Both the position numbers and the translations under genes were made by a program. 64,000 nt of DNA from Clostridium sp. GTDB taxonomy: Bacteria > Bacillota > Clostridia > Oscillospirales > Acutalibacteraceae. Positions 57,058 to 64,000 of the stretch are shown one piece after another; the first letter of the stretch is position 1, and every line of letters starts with the position of its first letter. The notes beneath the pieces were generated by a model. That model saw only the letters and a program-made list of their open reading frames with translations, was not told where the DNA came from and did not search any database. The DNA is taken from positions 95,098 to 159,097 of the forward strand of contig JAISSW010000016.1 in assembly GCA_031272895.1 (NCBI GenBank), written 5' to 3'.

Positions 57058-58089
57058 TTAGCTGAAGTTGCTGAAGGTAAGTGTGCGTGTGCCGTTGACC
57101 TCGCCCCATTCGCCGCTTCCGAGGGAAATCACGCTGAGGATTTTGATGTTAACGCCTTCCAGACGCGCGTTGAAATCAAACTTAATGGTCAGGGCGCTCA
57201 GCTGTCCGTTGCTGCCGACTGTGGCTGTAAGAACGGTGTTCTTAACGGAGAACGTCATGCCGTCGATGTTGACCTTCGCAAGACCCTTAAGGGAATCCTT
57301 AACCGCAATGTCAATTTCCTCGCGGACATTGCTCTCATACGGGAAGTAGGTCGTCACGTTGCCGATGGCGCCGGTTTTGGGTGTGGGGTTGACCTTATCG
57401 ACGATGTTGATTGTGATTTTGTCGCCGCTCTGGGAGGAGCTCTTGACATCAGCCGCGGTCAGGGTGCTTGCGCTGAGCTTTTCGGAGGGTTTGCCGGTGC
57501 CCAGGTCAACTGTGCCCTCGCCAAGGAAGCCCTTAACGATGCTGCCGATTGTGCCCAGTCCCGGAGAAATCCTGTCGAAGTTCATGTCGGTGAGCTTTAT
57601 CATGCCTTCGTCGCCCGTGAAGTCGCCCATGCTGGTTACCTGCGTGACCTTCACGCTCTTACCGTTGTCAATGGTCTTCTTAACTGCTTCCGCGTAGGCT
57701 GCAACAGCGTCCTTTTTGGCTGCCGCTGTGGTTGTAACCTTGGTGGGAGCGGCTGTGGTTGTGGTGTTACCGCTCGGGGCAGCTGTTGTGGCTACAGGAG
57801 CGGTAGTGCCCGCGGTGGTGTCCTCAGCGACAGGAGCTTCCGTGGTATCCTCAGCTGCAGGAGCCTCGGTGGTGTCCTCAGCTGCCGGAGCAGCGGTGGT
57901 GTCCTCAGCGGCAGGGGGTGCTGTCGTTGTTTCTGTTGTGGTGCCTGTGCTTGTGGTGGTCTTGCCGCCGCTTTCAATCATCCTCAGCGCCGTTGTTGCG
58001 GCAATAACTGCCGAAGCGCTGGTAACAACTGCCGCCAAAGGCAGAATGATGAGCGCCAACACCAGTAGAACGGATAAGAGCTTCTTCAT
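57058..58089 (-). CDS. Exported protein with Thr/Ala/Pro/Glu-rich repeats (unknown function)
   Basis: A 343-residue protein with a signal sequence (MKKLLSVLLVLALIILPLAA, possible cleavage after ASA). A linker at about residues 43-120 contains an imperfect 9-10 residue repeat (PAAEDTTEA) and Thr runs. The C-terminal domain of about 220 residues has features of a secreted lipoprotein-like or LppX/LolA-type beta fold: KVTQVTSMGDF, ITINIVDKVNPTP, MTFSVKNTVLTATV, LSALTIKFDFNARL. There is no lipobox cysteine. The function is unknown. It has a good promoter and its own terminator. Confidence 0.78.
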   Translation of the reverse strand: MKKLLSVLLVLALIILPLAAVVTSASAVIAATTALRMIESGGKTTTSTGTTTETTTAPPAAEDTTAAPAAEDTTEAPAAEDTTEAPVAEDTTAGTTAPVATTAAPSGNTTTTAAPTKVTTTAAAKKDAVAAYAEAVKKTIDNGKSVKVTQVTSMGDFTGDEGMIKLTDMNFDRISPGLGTIGSIVKGFLGEGTVDLGTGKPSEKLSASTLTAADVKSSSQSGDKITINIVDKVNPTPKTGAIGNVTTYFPYESNVREEIDIAVKDSLKGLAKVNIDGMTFSVKNTVLTATVGSNGQLSALTIKFDFNARLEGVNIKILSVISLGSGEWGEVNGTRTLTFSNFS

Positions 58090-58157
58090 AATGGGTTCTC
58101 CTTATGTTTTTTATTGATTCGCCCCGCCAAGTATTCGCGGCGCAAACTCTCCGTTAT

Positions 58158-58186
58158 ATTAAACACCTTTTTGACCAAAAAGTCAA
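58158..58186 (-). promoter_or_regulatory. Promoter of the threonine-rich exported protein gene
   Basis: TTGACT and TTTAAT are 17 nt apart on the minus strand, about 70 nt before the start. The remaining AT-rich gap up to rluB shows no gene. Confidence 0.7.
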
Positions 58187-58287
58187 GCCCTTTTTTGAAC
58201 AAAACGCTAATTTTCTCAAAATATTTATGTTCAGCCCGTGTTTTAAGGGCGAAAATTGCGCAAAACTTCCTGTTTTGGAATTTTTTG

Positions 58288-59004
58288 TCATTTGGTCTTA
58301 AAAGCCTGCAGTTCCTTGGGCGTAAGCTCGCGCCATTTGCCCGCCGGAAGCATACCCAGCTTAACCGGACCAATCTGTTTGCGCTTAAGCCGCAGCGTTT
58401 GGGTGCCAAGCTGCTCCAGCATTCTTCGGATTTGCCTGTTTTTGCCCTCCCAAAGCACTATTTCCAAAATCTGCCTGCCCTCGCGCTCGTCAATAGCGTT
58501 GACCCTTGCGGGTGCCGTTCTCTCCCCGTCTGAAAGCCGCATCCCCCCCGCGAACTCGGCAAGCTTCTCCTCGTTAAGCGCCGGCTCAACCGTGGCGCGG
58601 TAGGTTTTTGCAATGTGCGCCCGCGGGTGCATTACTGCGTTGGCAAAGGCTCCGTCGTTAGTCAGCAGCAGCAGCCCCTCGCTGTCGCGGTCCAAGCGCC
58701 CTATGGGGTATACCCGCTCGGGCACGTCCGTCAGCAGCTGCGGCAGGCAGCGCCGACCCAGCTCGTCCGCAAGTGTGCAAACAACTCCGCGCGGTTTGTG
58801 CAGCGCAAGGTATATTTTTTTACCGCCGCGCCCAACGGGCTTGCCGTCCAGCGTTATGTCGTCAGCGTCAAGGTCCGCGCAATCGCCGATTTGCGCCGTG
58901 CGTCCGTTCAGCTTAACCCTCCCCGCTCGTATTGCGTCCTCCGCCGCCCTGCGCGAGAGCAGCCCCGCCGCGGAGATGATTTTTTGCAGGCGTTCCTTTT
59001 GCAT
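58288..59004 (-). CDS. Ribosomal large subunit pseudouridine synthase RluB/RsuA family
   Basis: A 238-residue pseudouridine synthase. The S4 RNA-binding domain is at the N-terminus (LQKIISAAGLLSRRAAEDAIRAGRVKLNG). The catalytic aspartate is in PIGRLDRDSEGLLLLTNDG. The late motif EGKNRQIRRMLEQLG is standard. In Firmicutes this type modifies 23S rRNA near position 2605 (RluB) or 16S rRNA 516 (RsuA); the sequence alone does not decide. It follows yfbR after 4 nt. Confidence 0.93.
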   Translation of the reverse strand: MQKERLQKIISAAGLLSRRAAEDAIRAGRVKLNGRTAQIGDCADLDADDITLDGKPVGRGGKKIYLALHKPRGVVCTLADELGRRCLPQLLTDVPERVYPIGRLDRDSEGLLLLTNDGAFANAVMHPRAHIAKTYRATVEPALNEEKLAEFAGGMRLSDGERTAPARVNAIDEREGRQILEIVLWEGKNRQIRRMLEQLGTQTLRLKRKQIGPVKLGMLPAGKWRELTPKELQAFKTK

Positions 59005-59008
59005 CTTT

Positions 59009-59590
59009 CTATTTCCTCATTTCGTCCAAGGTAAGCTCAAAGGCGGGGGCAAAGTCGCTCAAAAAGGCGTCCAATTCCGGCAGGTGCATTGCCATAAGCT
59101 TTCCGAAAATCTGCTCCGCCGCAACGGCGAACTCACGGTTGCCCATGCGCAGCTCCTCCTTGCACTTCAGGTATGCGCAAAGGCTGTCCGCCGCCTTGAC
59201 CAAGACCCAAAGCTCGGCATCCTCCCTTGCGGGGAAAAGCAGGTCCCGGTAAGCCTCCCGCAAATCCTCCGGCAGCATATCCAGCAGCGTGTGCGCGGCG
59301 TGCTCCTCCACAGTGCCGTAGGCCTCGCGCACCTCCTGGCTGTAATACTTGACGGGGGTAGGCAGGTCGCCCGTTAGCGCCTCGGGGGAATCGTGGAAAA
59401 GCGCCAGCAGCGCCGCTCGTTCGGGGTTCAGCTTGCCGCCAAAGCGCCTGTTTTTGATTATTGCCAGGGCGTGCGCAAGCCAAGCCGTGCGCTGTGCGTG
59501 CTCGCTCAGCGACTCCGTGCGGCTGTTGCGCATAAGCCCCCAGCGGTTGATGTACTTCATGCGGTCCAGCATGGCATAAAAAGACGACAT
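59009..59590 (-). CDS. HD-domain 5'-deoxynucleotidase, YfbR-like
   Basis: A 193-residue metal-dependent phosphohydrolase that removes the 5'-phosphate of deoxynucleoside monophosphates. RWGLMRNSRTESLSEHAQRTA supplies the first histidine. LFHDSPEALTGDLPTPVKYY is the HD signature with the aspartate and the T-G-D-x-P-T-P stretch specific to YfbR. A second acidic site lies in LVKAADSLCAYLKCKEE. GGGGGAGG precedes the ATG. A truncated HAD gene lies immediately upstream. Confidence 0.9.
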   Translation of the reverse strand: MSSFYAMLDRMKYINRWGLMRNSRTESLSEHAQRTAWLAHALAIIKNRRFGGKLNPERAALLALFHDSPEALTGDLPTPVKYYSQEVREAYGTVEEHAAHTLLDMLPEDLREAYRDLLFPAREDAELWVLVKAADSLCAYLKCKEELRMGNREFAVAAEQIFGKLMAMHLPELDAFLSDFAPAFELTLDEMRK

Positions 59591-59602
59591 ATTTCCTCCC
59601 CC

Positions 59603-59768
59603 TTACAGCAGCTTTATTATTTCGCTCAGTGTTTTGCACTCGCAAAAAAGCACGGACTTTATTTCTTCGAGTATTGGCGCCAAATCCGGCACAACAACCG
59701 TCCTCATTCCCGCGTTGATTGCCGCCACAGCTCCGTTTTGGGCGTCCTCAACGGCAACGCAGGCACAG
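59603..59768 (-). pseudogene. C-terminal remnant of a HAD/beta-phosphoglucomutase-like hydrolase
   Basis: Read on the minus strand, the first in-frame residues CVAVEDAQNGAVAAINAGM are motif IV and its flanks from beta-phosphoglucomutase-type HAD enzymes. TVVVPDLAPILEEIK and a normal C-terminus ending SEIIKLL then stop follow. The N-terminal 150 or more residues with motifs I-III are missing. The frame is interrupted at its upstream end exactly where the mgtC-like gene stops, in another frame. It is a deletion remnant rather than a gene. Confidence 0.8.
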
Positions 59769-60479
59769 CTAATCAACGTACATATCCAAAATGCCGTCCA
59801 AGTCGCGCAGGGCTTCCAAAATCACGTCAATGTCCTCTCCGGAGCGGGCGAACACCAATGCCTTCAGGACGATTGTACCCTCCTTTGCGCGGCGCTTTTC
59901 GTCATCTGCATAAAGGATTTCCAACGAATGCAGGCTGCCGCCCAAGCGTTTGATTGTCTGTCCGATTTCCGGCGCAAGCCCCGCAACGTCAGCAATCTCA
60001 ATGTAAATGCTTTTGCCGCGCGAGCCGCGCATAAGCGCCTTTTTGAGCAGGTTGAGCGTTAAAATAATCAGCAGCGTGCCCAAAATTGCTCCCGCGTAGT
60101 AACCGCCGCCGCAGGCAAGACCAATGCAGCTCACAGTCCAAAGGCTTGCGGCAGTGGTAAGCCCCTTGACGGAAAAGCCCTCGCGCAGGATTGTCCCCGC
60201 GCCCAAAAAGCCGATTCCGCTGACAACCTGTGCCGCCATTCGTGTGGGGTCAATTGAGCCGAACGCGCCGCTTTCGGTCATGGCGACGCCCGTGAGCATG
60301 ACCAAGGCGGAGCCGACCGCGACGACAATGTGTGTTCGAAAGCCCGCCGGTCTGTGCGAACGCTCACGCTCAAAGCCGACTACGCCGCCCAAAAACGCAG
60401 CCAAAGCCAGCTGTGCCGTGGAAACCAGCACCAGCCTCATGGACAGCGCCTCCCACAGCCATTCGCCAAATTCACGCAC
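59769..60479 (-). CDS. MgtC/SapB family membrane protein
   Basis: A 236-residue inner-membrane protein of the MgtC family, known for growth under low Mg2+ and for affecting the F-ATPase in some bacteria. LALAAFLGGVVGFERERSHRPAGFRTH is the family signature, followed by VSGIGFLGAGTIL and a further three helices. The last 80 residues form an ACT-like soluble domain (IYIEIADVAGLAPEIGQ to the end). The start is GTG with GGCGGTGA upstream. The stop codon directly abuts the HAD remnant. It lies downstream of purC. Confidence 0.92.
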   Translation of the reverse strand: MREFGEWLWEALSMRLVLVSTAQLALAAFLGGVVGFERERSHRPAGFRTHIVVAVGSALVMLTGVAMTESGAFGSIDPTRMAAQVVSGIGFLGAGTILREGFSVKGLTTAASLWTVSCIGLACGGGYYAGAILGTLLIILTLNLLKKALMRGSRGKSIYIEIADVAGLAPEIGQTIKRLGGSLHSLEILYADDEKRRAKEGTIVLKALVFARSGEDIDVILEALRDLDGILDMYVD

Positions 60480-60506
60480 AAGCTCACCGCCTTTCTCAAG
60501 CTCTAA

Positions 60507-60530
60507 GGGAGAGGGTTAATGCCCTCTCCC
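60507..60530 (-). terminator. Intergenic hairpin between purC and the mgtC-like gene
   Basis: GGGAGAGGG and CCCTCTCCC form a perfect 9-bp stem with a 6-nt loop. No T run follows on the minus strand, so it may be a weak terminator or an mRNA-stabilising hairpin. Confidence 0.4.
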
Positions 60531-60552
60531 CGCCAACATAAGCCCTTTATTC

Positions 60553-61263
60553 TTATGCCTGCAACCCCAAGCGCCTTGCCATCTCCTCGTATGCTTCCTC
60601 AACGCTGCCCAAATCGCGGCGGAAACGGTCCTTGTCCAATTTCTCGTGGGTGGTCATATCCCAAAAGCGGCAGGTGTCAGGGCTGATTTCGTCCGCAAGG
60701 ATAATTTCACCGTGGTAGCGACCGAATTCCAGCTTAAAGTCAATCAGCTCAACATTTTTTGTCGCAAAATAGGCGCAGAGCAGCTCGTTTATTTTCAGTG
60801 CGTATTTTTTTATCGTTTCAAGCTCCTCAGCGGTGCAAAAGCCGCACGCCAAGGCATGGGATTCCACAATCAGCGGGTCGCCAAGGTCGTCGTCCTTGTA
60901 GGAAAGCTCAAACACGGGGCAAAGAAGTGTTTTTCCCTCTTCCAGCCCAAGGCGCTTTGCCATGCTGCCGGCGGCGCGGTTGCGGATAATGACCTCCAGC
61001 GGCACAATCTCCACCTTTTTGACGGCGGTTTCGCGGGCGCTCAGCTCCTGAACATAGTGGGTTGGAATTCCCTCTTTTTCCAGCATTTGGCAAACAAAGT
61101 TGCTCATGCGGTTATTGATGACACCCTTGCCGTTGATTGTTCCCTTTTTAAGCCCGTTGAACGCCGTGGCATCGTCCTTGTAGTCAACAATAAGCACGTC
61201 CGGGTCAGCCGTAGCGTAAACCTTTTTTGCCTTACCCTCGTATAGCTGCTCTAATTTTTCCAT
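60553..61263 (-). CDS. purC: Phosphoribosylaminoimidazole-succinocarboxamide synthase
   Basis: PurC joins CAIR and aspartate with ATP to SAICAR in purine synthesis. YEGKAKKVY at the N-terminus, [14 protein letters not shown], the IDFKLEFGR motif and [15 protein letters not shown] are textbook, and 236 residues is the standard length. AGGAGG lies before the ATG and a consensus promoter just upstream. No other pur genes are adjacent, so it is a detached purine gene here. Confidence 0.97.
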   Translation of the reverse strand: MEKLEQLYEGKAKKVYATADPDVLIVDYKDDATAFNGLKKGTINGKGVINNRMSNFVCQMLEKEGIPTHYVQELSARETAVKKVEIVPLEVIIRNRAAGSMAKRLGLEEGKTLLCPVFELSYKDDDLGDPLIVESHALACGFCTAEELETIKKYALKINELLCAYFATKNVELIDFKLEFGRYHGEIILADEISPDTCRFWDMTTHEKLDKDRFRRDLGSVEEAYEEMARRLGLQA

Positions 61264-61295
61264 GGTTTCTTCCTCCTAAACAAGAATGATATATA

Positions 61296-61324
61296 ATTAT
61301 ACCTCTTTTTAGCAATAAAGTCAA
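61296..61324 (-). promoter_or_regulatory. Promoter of purC
   Basis: TTGACT and TATAAT are 17 nt apart on the minus strand, about 33 nt before the start. Confidence 0.85.
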
Positions 61325-61343
61325 TGCCGCCAAGCCCTTTGGC

Positions 61344-61372
61344 ACAAAGAAGAGGCGGCCATGTGACCGCCC
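61344..61372 (-). terminator. Probable terminator of dapL
   Basis: GGCGG and CCGCC pair around TCACATGG and are followed by TCTTCTTTG on the minus strand. The stem is short, so termination may be partial. Confidence 0.45.
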
Positions 61373-61395
61373 CGCTTATCTGCTATCCGCTTGCT

Positions 61396-62604
61396 TTAAC
61401 CAAAGAGCTTTTTCAGCCGCTCTACCGCCTGCGCGGTTTTCTCCGCCGTGTTGAACGCCGTCAGTCGGAAAAAGCCCTCTCCGGCGGGGCCGAAGCCGCT
61501 GCCGGGTGTTCCCACAACCTGAGCCTTGTTCAACAGCTCGTCAAATAACTGCCAGCTTGTCATTCCGCCGGGCGCGCGGAACCAAACGTAGGGTGAGTTC
61601 TCAGCGCCCCAGCAGGCAATACCCACCGAGCTGAGAGCATCAAAAATCACGCGGGCGTTGCCAAGGTAATAAGCTATAGTTTCACGGCATTGCGCCGCGC
61701 CCTCGGGCGAATAAACCGCCTCCGCCGCGCGCTGGGTGATGTACGACACGCCGTTAAACTTGGTGGATTGCCGCCGCGCCCACATTGCGTTGAGCGACTG
61801 CCCACCGCGCACAAGCTCCTTGGGAACGACGGTGTAGCCGCAGCGCACCCCCGTGAAGCCCGCCGTTTTTGAGAATGAGCGGAACTCAATGGCGCAGGTT
61901 TTTGCGCCGGGGATTTCATAGATTGAATGCGGCTTGTCGTCGGTAATATAAGCCTCATATGCCGCGTCGTAAAGGATTATGCTGCCATGCTCGTTCGCCC
62001 AATCCACAAAGCGCTTAAGCCCCGCGCGGTCAATCGCAGCGCCGGTGGGGTTGTTCGGGAAGCACAGACACAAGACGTCCGCGTGTTCGGCGGGCAGCTC
62101 AGGCAAAAAGCCGTTTTCGGGCGTACAGGTCAGGTAGACGAACTTCGTCCAGCGCTTGCCGTCAAAGTCGCCGCCGCGGCCGCCCATTACGTTCGCGTCA
62201 ACATAGACGGGGTAAACGGGGTCGCAAACGGCAACGGTGTTGTCCGTGCCGAACAAATCGCCGATGTTGGCGGTGTCGCTCTTTGCGCCGTCGTTAACAA
62301 AAATTTCGTCAAGCCCAAGCTCAACCCCGCGCGCGGCAAAATCCTGCCGCTGAATAGCTGTGAGCAAAAAGTCGTAGCCAAAGGCGGGCGGATAGCCCTC
62401 AAAGGTCGCGGCATTCGCCATGTCCTCGGCTGCGGAGTGCAGGGCGGCAATGCAGGCGGCGGGCAGCGGACGGGTGACATCGCCAATGCCAAGGCTGATA
62501 ACGTCCGCGCTTGGGTTTGCCGCGCGGAAAGCCGCAGTTTTTTGCGCAATATCGCGGAAAAGGTAGCTGGTTTGGAGCTTTGCGAAGCTTTGGTTGAGCT
62601 GCAT
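61396..62604 (-). CDS. dapL: LL-diaminopimelate aminotransferase
   Basis: A 402-residue PLP enzyme that converts tetrahydrodipicolinate directly to LL-diaminopimelate, bypassing the acyl routes. The start MQLNQSFAKLQTSYLFRDIA, ISLGIGDVTRPL, the FVNDGAKSDTANIGDLFG segment, VCDPVYPVYVDANVMGG, and the PLP lysine in EFRSFSKTAGFTGVRCG are DapL signatures. AGGAGG stands before the ATG; the frame is open 32 codons further upstream across the promoter. It completes the route begun by dapA and dapB at 11-12 kb. Confidence 0.95.
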   Translation of the reverse strand: MQLNQSFAKLQTSYLFRDIAQKTAAFRAANPSADVISLGIGDVTRPLPAACIAALHSAAEDMANAATFEGYPPAFGYDFLLTAIQRQDFAARGVELGLDEIFVNDGAKSDTANIGDLFGTDNTVAVCDPVYPVYVDANVMGGRGGDFDGKRWTKFVYLTCTPENGFLPELPAEHADVLCLCFPNNPTGAAIDRAGLKRFVDWANEHGSIILYDAAYEAYITDDKPHSIYEIPGAKTCAIEFRSFSKTAGFTGVRCGYTVVPKELVRGGQSLNAMWARRQSTKFNGVSYITQRAAEAVYSPEGAAQCRETIAYYLGNARVIFDALSSVGIACWGAENSPYVWFRAPGGMTSWQLFDELLNKAQVVGTPGSGFGPAGEGFFRLTAFNTAEKTAQAVERLKKLFG

Positions 62605-62634
62605 GAGTAGCCTCCTTGTGGTTTTTCGCGGATA

Positions 62635-62664
62635 ATTATACCACAAAGCGGCGGTTATGCGCAA
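62635..62664 (-). promoter_or_regulatory. Promoter of dapL
   Basis: TTGCGC and TATAAT are 18 nt apart on the minus strand, about 30 nt before the start. Confidence 0.65.
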
Positions 62665-62800
62665 TATCTGCCTTAGCCATGTGGCGGCAAATATGTCCAC
62701 AGGGGAAAACGCGCCGTCAATTTCAACAACATATCTGATAAAATCCGCAGTAAAACTGTGTGTTCATACAAAATAAATTATATTTCTTTTTTGGAAACAC

Positions 62801-62823
62801 GGGGGGGCATTTTGTGCTATAAT
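62801..62823 (+). promoter_or_regulatory. G7-type promoter before the 62882 gene
   Basis: GGGGGGG, 10 nt ending in TGTGC, then TATAAT: the same arrangement as at 33133-33155. A hairpin follows in the untranslated leader (62831-62856; GAAAG and CTTTC arms with an inner TGTCGA/TCGGCA stem). Confidence 0.6.
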
Positions 62824-62881
62824 CCCACGCGAAAGCTGTCGAATTTCGGCACTTTCTAAAAACAAAACGAGGGGAATTATT

Positions 62882-63262
62882 ATGGGAGCAATTGTAATTG
62901 AAACATCACAGAGTGTCAAGCAGGTTGCCGATGCAATTTTAGAGTTGGAGAAAATTTTTGCGAGGTCTTATCCGGCATATGTTATTGTTGACGCGGGCGA
63001 CGCAGCGGAAAGAAATTGCACATATAGCTTGCTTGTAAGAGGTGAAACCTATAGCCAAAGGAGTTTTGAGTTTGAAATACTTGTGGGCGCGCTACATAAC
63101 GGCGGTACAACCATATATATACCTCGGTTGGCGGCTTGGCGCGCGGTGCTGGCTAATATATTTGCAGGTATGGCAGGAAAAAGCACCCTTAAAGAATACA
63201 CTCAGTCAAAGACCTTTGCAAAAAGATTGGCCGAGTGTGTCGGCGGAACCATTAATATGTAG
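62882..63262 (+). CDS. Hypothetical small soluble protein
   Basis: A 126-residue protein that I do not recognise. It has an alpha/beta pattern: MGAIVIETSQSV, a helix QVADAILELEKIFAR, strand YVIVDAGD, strands NCTYSLLVRGE and FEFEILVGALHNGGTTIYIP, and a C-terminal helical part with basic residues. There are no membrane segments or known motifs. It is more AT-rich than its neighbours. GAGGGG supports the ATG. It shares the unusual promoter box with the gene at 33200 but not its protein sequence. A terminator follows. Confidence 0.6.
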   Translation: MGAIVIETSQSVKQVADAILELEKIFARSYPAYVIVDAGDAAERNCTYSLLVRGETYSQRSFEFEILVGALHNGGTTIYIPRLAAWRAVLANIFAGMAGKSTLKEYTQSKTFAKRLAECVGGTINM

Positions 63263-63284
63263 TTTTAACCAAATGCAACGCACT

Positions 63285-63316
63285 AAGCGGCTGTCCGTGA
63301 GGGCGACCGCTTTTGT
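63285..63316. terminator. Intrinsic terminator between the 62882 gene and murB
   Basis: AAGCGG/CCGCTT and an inner GTCC/GGGC stem with GTGA loop are followed by TTGTT; on the other strand AACAAAAG precedes it. It may serve both convergent genes. Confidence 0.6.
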
Positions 63317-63328
63317 TCTGCGCGGCTC

Positions 63329-64000
63329 CTACCCCATCACGCGGACTTCAGGCTCCAGCTCCACGCCCTCGCGCTCAAGCACCGTCTTGCGGATATGCTC
63401 CACCAGCGCCAAGACCTCGGCACAGGTCGCGCCGCCGCGGTTAACTATGAACCCGCAGTGCTTTTCGCTCACCTGCGCCCCGCCTATCGCAAAGCCGCGC
63501 AGCCCGCATACGTCAATCAGCCTGCCGGCAAAATCGCCCTGCGGTCTTTTGAATACGCTGCCCGCGCTGGGGTATTCAAGCGGCTGCTTATCCCGTCTGC
63601 GGCGCATAAAATCGTTCATTCTTTCGCGTATTTCCGCCTTATCCCCCACCGTCAGCTTCAGCTCCAGCTCAACAATAAAGCCGCCGTTTTCAGCAAAGGC
63701 GCTGTGGCGATAGCCAAGCTCCAGCTCCTCCCCGCGAAGCTCGCCCGGTTCGCCGTCCCTTGTTATGTAGCTGCAGGCAGTAAGCACGTCTTTCATCTCT
63801 CCGCCGTAAGCCCCCGCGTTCATGAACGCCGCGCCGCCCGCGCTGCCCGGTATGCCGTAGGCAAACTCCAGACCCGTCAGTGAGCTTTCAGCGGCAAACT
63901 CGCAAAGGGCTTTCAGCCTTTCGCCCGCGGCGCACCAAAGCCTTTCGCCCTCGCGGCGCATTCCAAGTAAGCCCGCCGTAGCGATTACCGCTCCCCTGTA
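63329..64000 (-). CDS. murB: UDP-N-acetylenolpyruvoylglucosamine reductase, C-terminal part (cut by window edge)
   Basis: MurB reduces UDP-GlcNAc-enolpyruvate to UDP-MurNAc with NADPH and FAD. The frame is open to the right edge, so the N-terminal part of the FAD domain is missing. Visible are LTGLEFAYGIPGSAGGAAFMNAGAYGGE, the catalytic-serine motif YPSAGSVFKRP, the GLRGFAIGGAQVSEKHCGFI stretch of the type I enzyme and the final catalytic glutamate region VELEPEVRV. Together with murA at 29 kb the two first MurNAc steps are in the window, but far apart. Confidence 0.95.
   Translation of the reverse strand, partial: YRGAVIATAGLLGMRREGERLWCAAGERLKALCEFAAESSLTGLEFAYGIPGSAGGAAFMNAGAYGGEMKDVLTACSYITRDGEPGELRGEELELGYRHSAFAENGGFIVELELKLTVGDKAEIRERMNDFMRRRRDKQPLEYPSAGSVFKRPQGDFAGRLIDVCGLRGFAIGGAQVSEKHCGFIVNRGGATCAEVLALVEHIRKTVLEREGVELEPEVRVMG

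Overview
The window (about 57% GC by eye) looks like chromosome of a strictly anaerobic Clostridia bacterium, most likely of the Oscillospirales/Ruminococcaceae type. The grounds are a glycyl radical enzyme with its activase, Firmicutes-type housekeeping genes (MutS2, HflX, RecX, PfkA, RimO), lysine synthesis through DapL, and several threonine-rich surface proteins of the kind common in gut Ruminococcaceae. The taxonomy is inferred from gene content only. No phage, IS element or CRISPR array is visible, and only two tRNAs.

Layout. 0-9 kb: end of a GDP-mannose pyrophosphorylase gene, then leftward units nifS-iscU-nadA-GNAT, galE-threonine-rich protein-hflX, pfkA and queA. 9-18.6 kb: a long rightward run asd-S23 protein-dapA-dapB-ACT protein-truA-membrane propeller, then HAD phosphatase-recX-rimO-pgsA; this PgsA carries a degenerate second copy of itself. 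18.6-28.5 kb: leftward pheS-pheT-thioesterase, a rightward membrane M28 peptidase and an Lgt-like protein, then a leftward DUF6273-like surface protein-xseA-xseB-ispA operon. 28.6-29.2 kb: tRNA-Tyr and tRNA-Gly, each followed directly by the same 91-92 bp repeat. 29.2-33 kb: murA, aroQ, rpsB-tsf. 33-43 kb is the most accessory-looking part: two small unknown genes, a giant membrane protein fused to a GH123/DUF4091-like domain, a glycyl radical eliminase with its activating enzyme and a split-barrel flavoprotein, and a membrane-anchored Mrr-like nuclease. 43-46 kb: an MgtA-type P-ATPase behind a 240-nt leader with a 40-codon ORF, an intrinsic terminator and an RBS-masking hairpin. 46-58 kb: an enoate-reductase-like flavoenzyme, a second M28 membrane peptidase, mutS2, a secreted LCAT-like hydrolase, an acyl-CoA synthetase, hisS and a threonine/alanine-rich exported protein. 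58-64 kb: rluB, yfbR, a decapitated HAD remnant, mgtC-like, purC, dapL, a small unknown gene and a murB cut by the window edge.

How it fits together. asd, dapA, dapB and distant dapL form a diaminopimelate route that feeds peptidoglycan with murA and murB. NifS and IscU can supply the Fe-S cluster of NadA. MgtA and an MgtC-like protein point to managed magnesium supply. The glycyl radical cluster probably carries out an anaerobic C-O, C-N or C-S elimination on an unknown substrate.

Most promoters are close to consensus, with a 17-nt spacer and often an extended -10 (TGCTATAMT, M = A or C). The most promising new observations are the mgtA leader, the glycyl radical cluster with the membrane GH123-like protein, M28 peptidases whose catalytic domain is interrupted by membrane segments, the internally duplicated PgsA, the repeat attached to tRNA 3' ends, and a shared G7-N10-TATAMT promoter box in front of two unrelated small genes.
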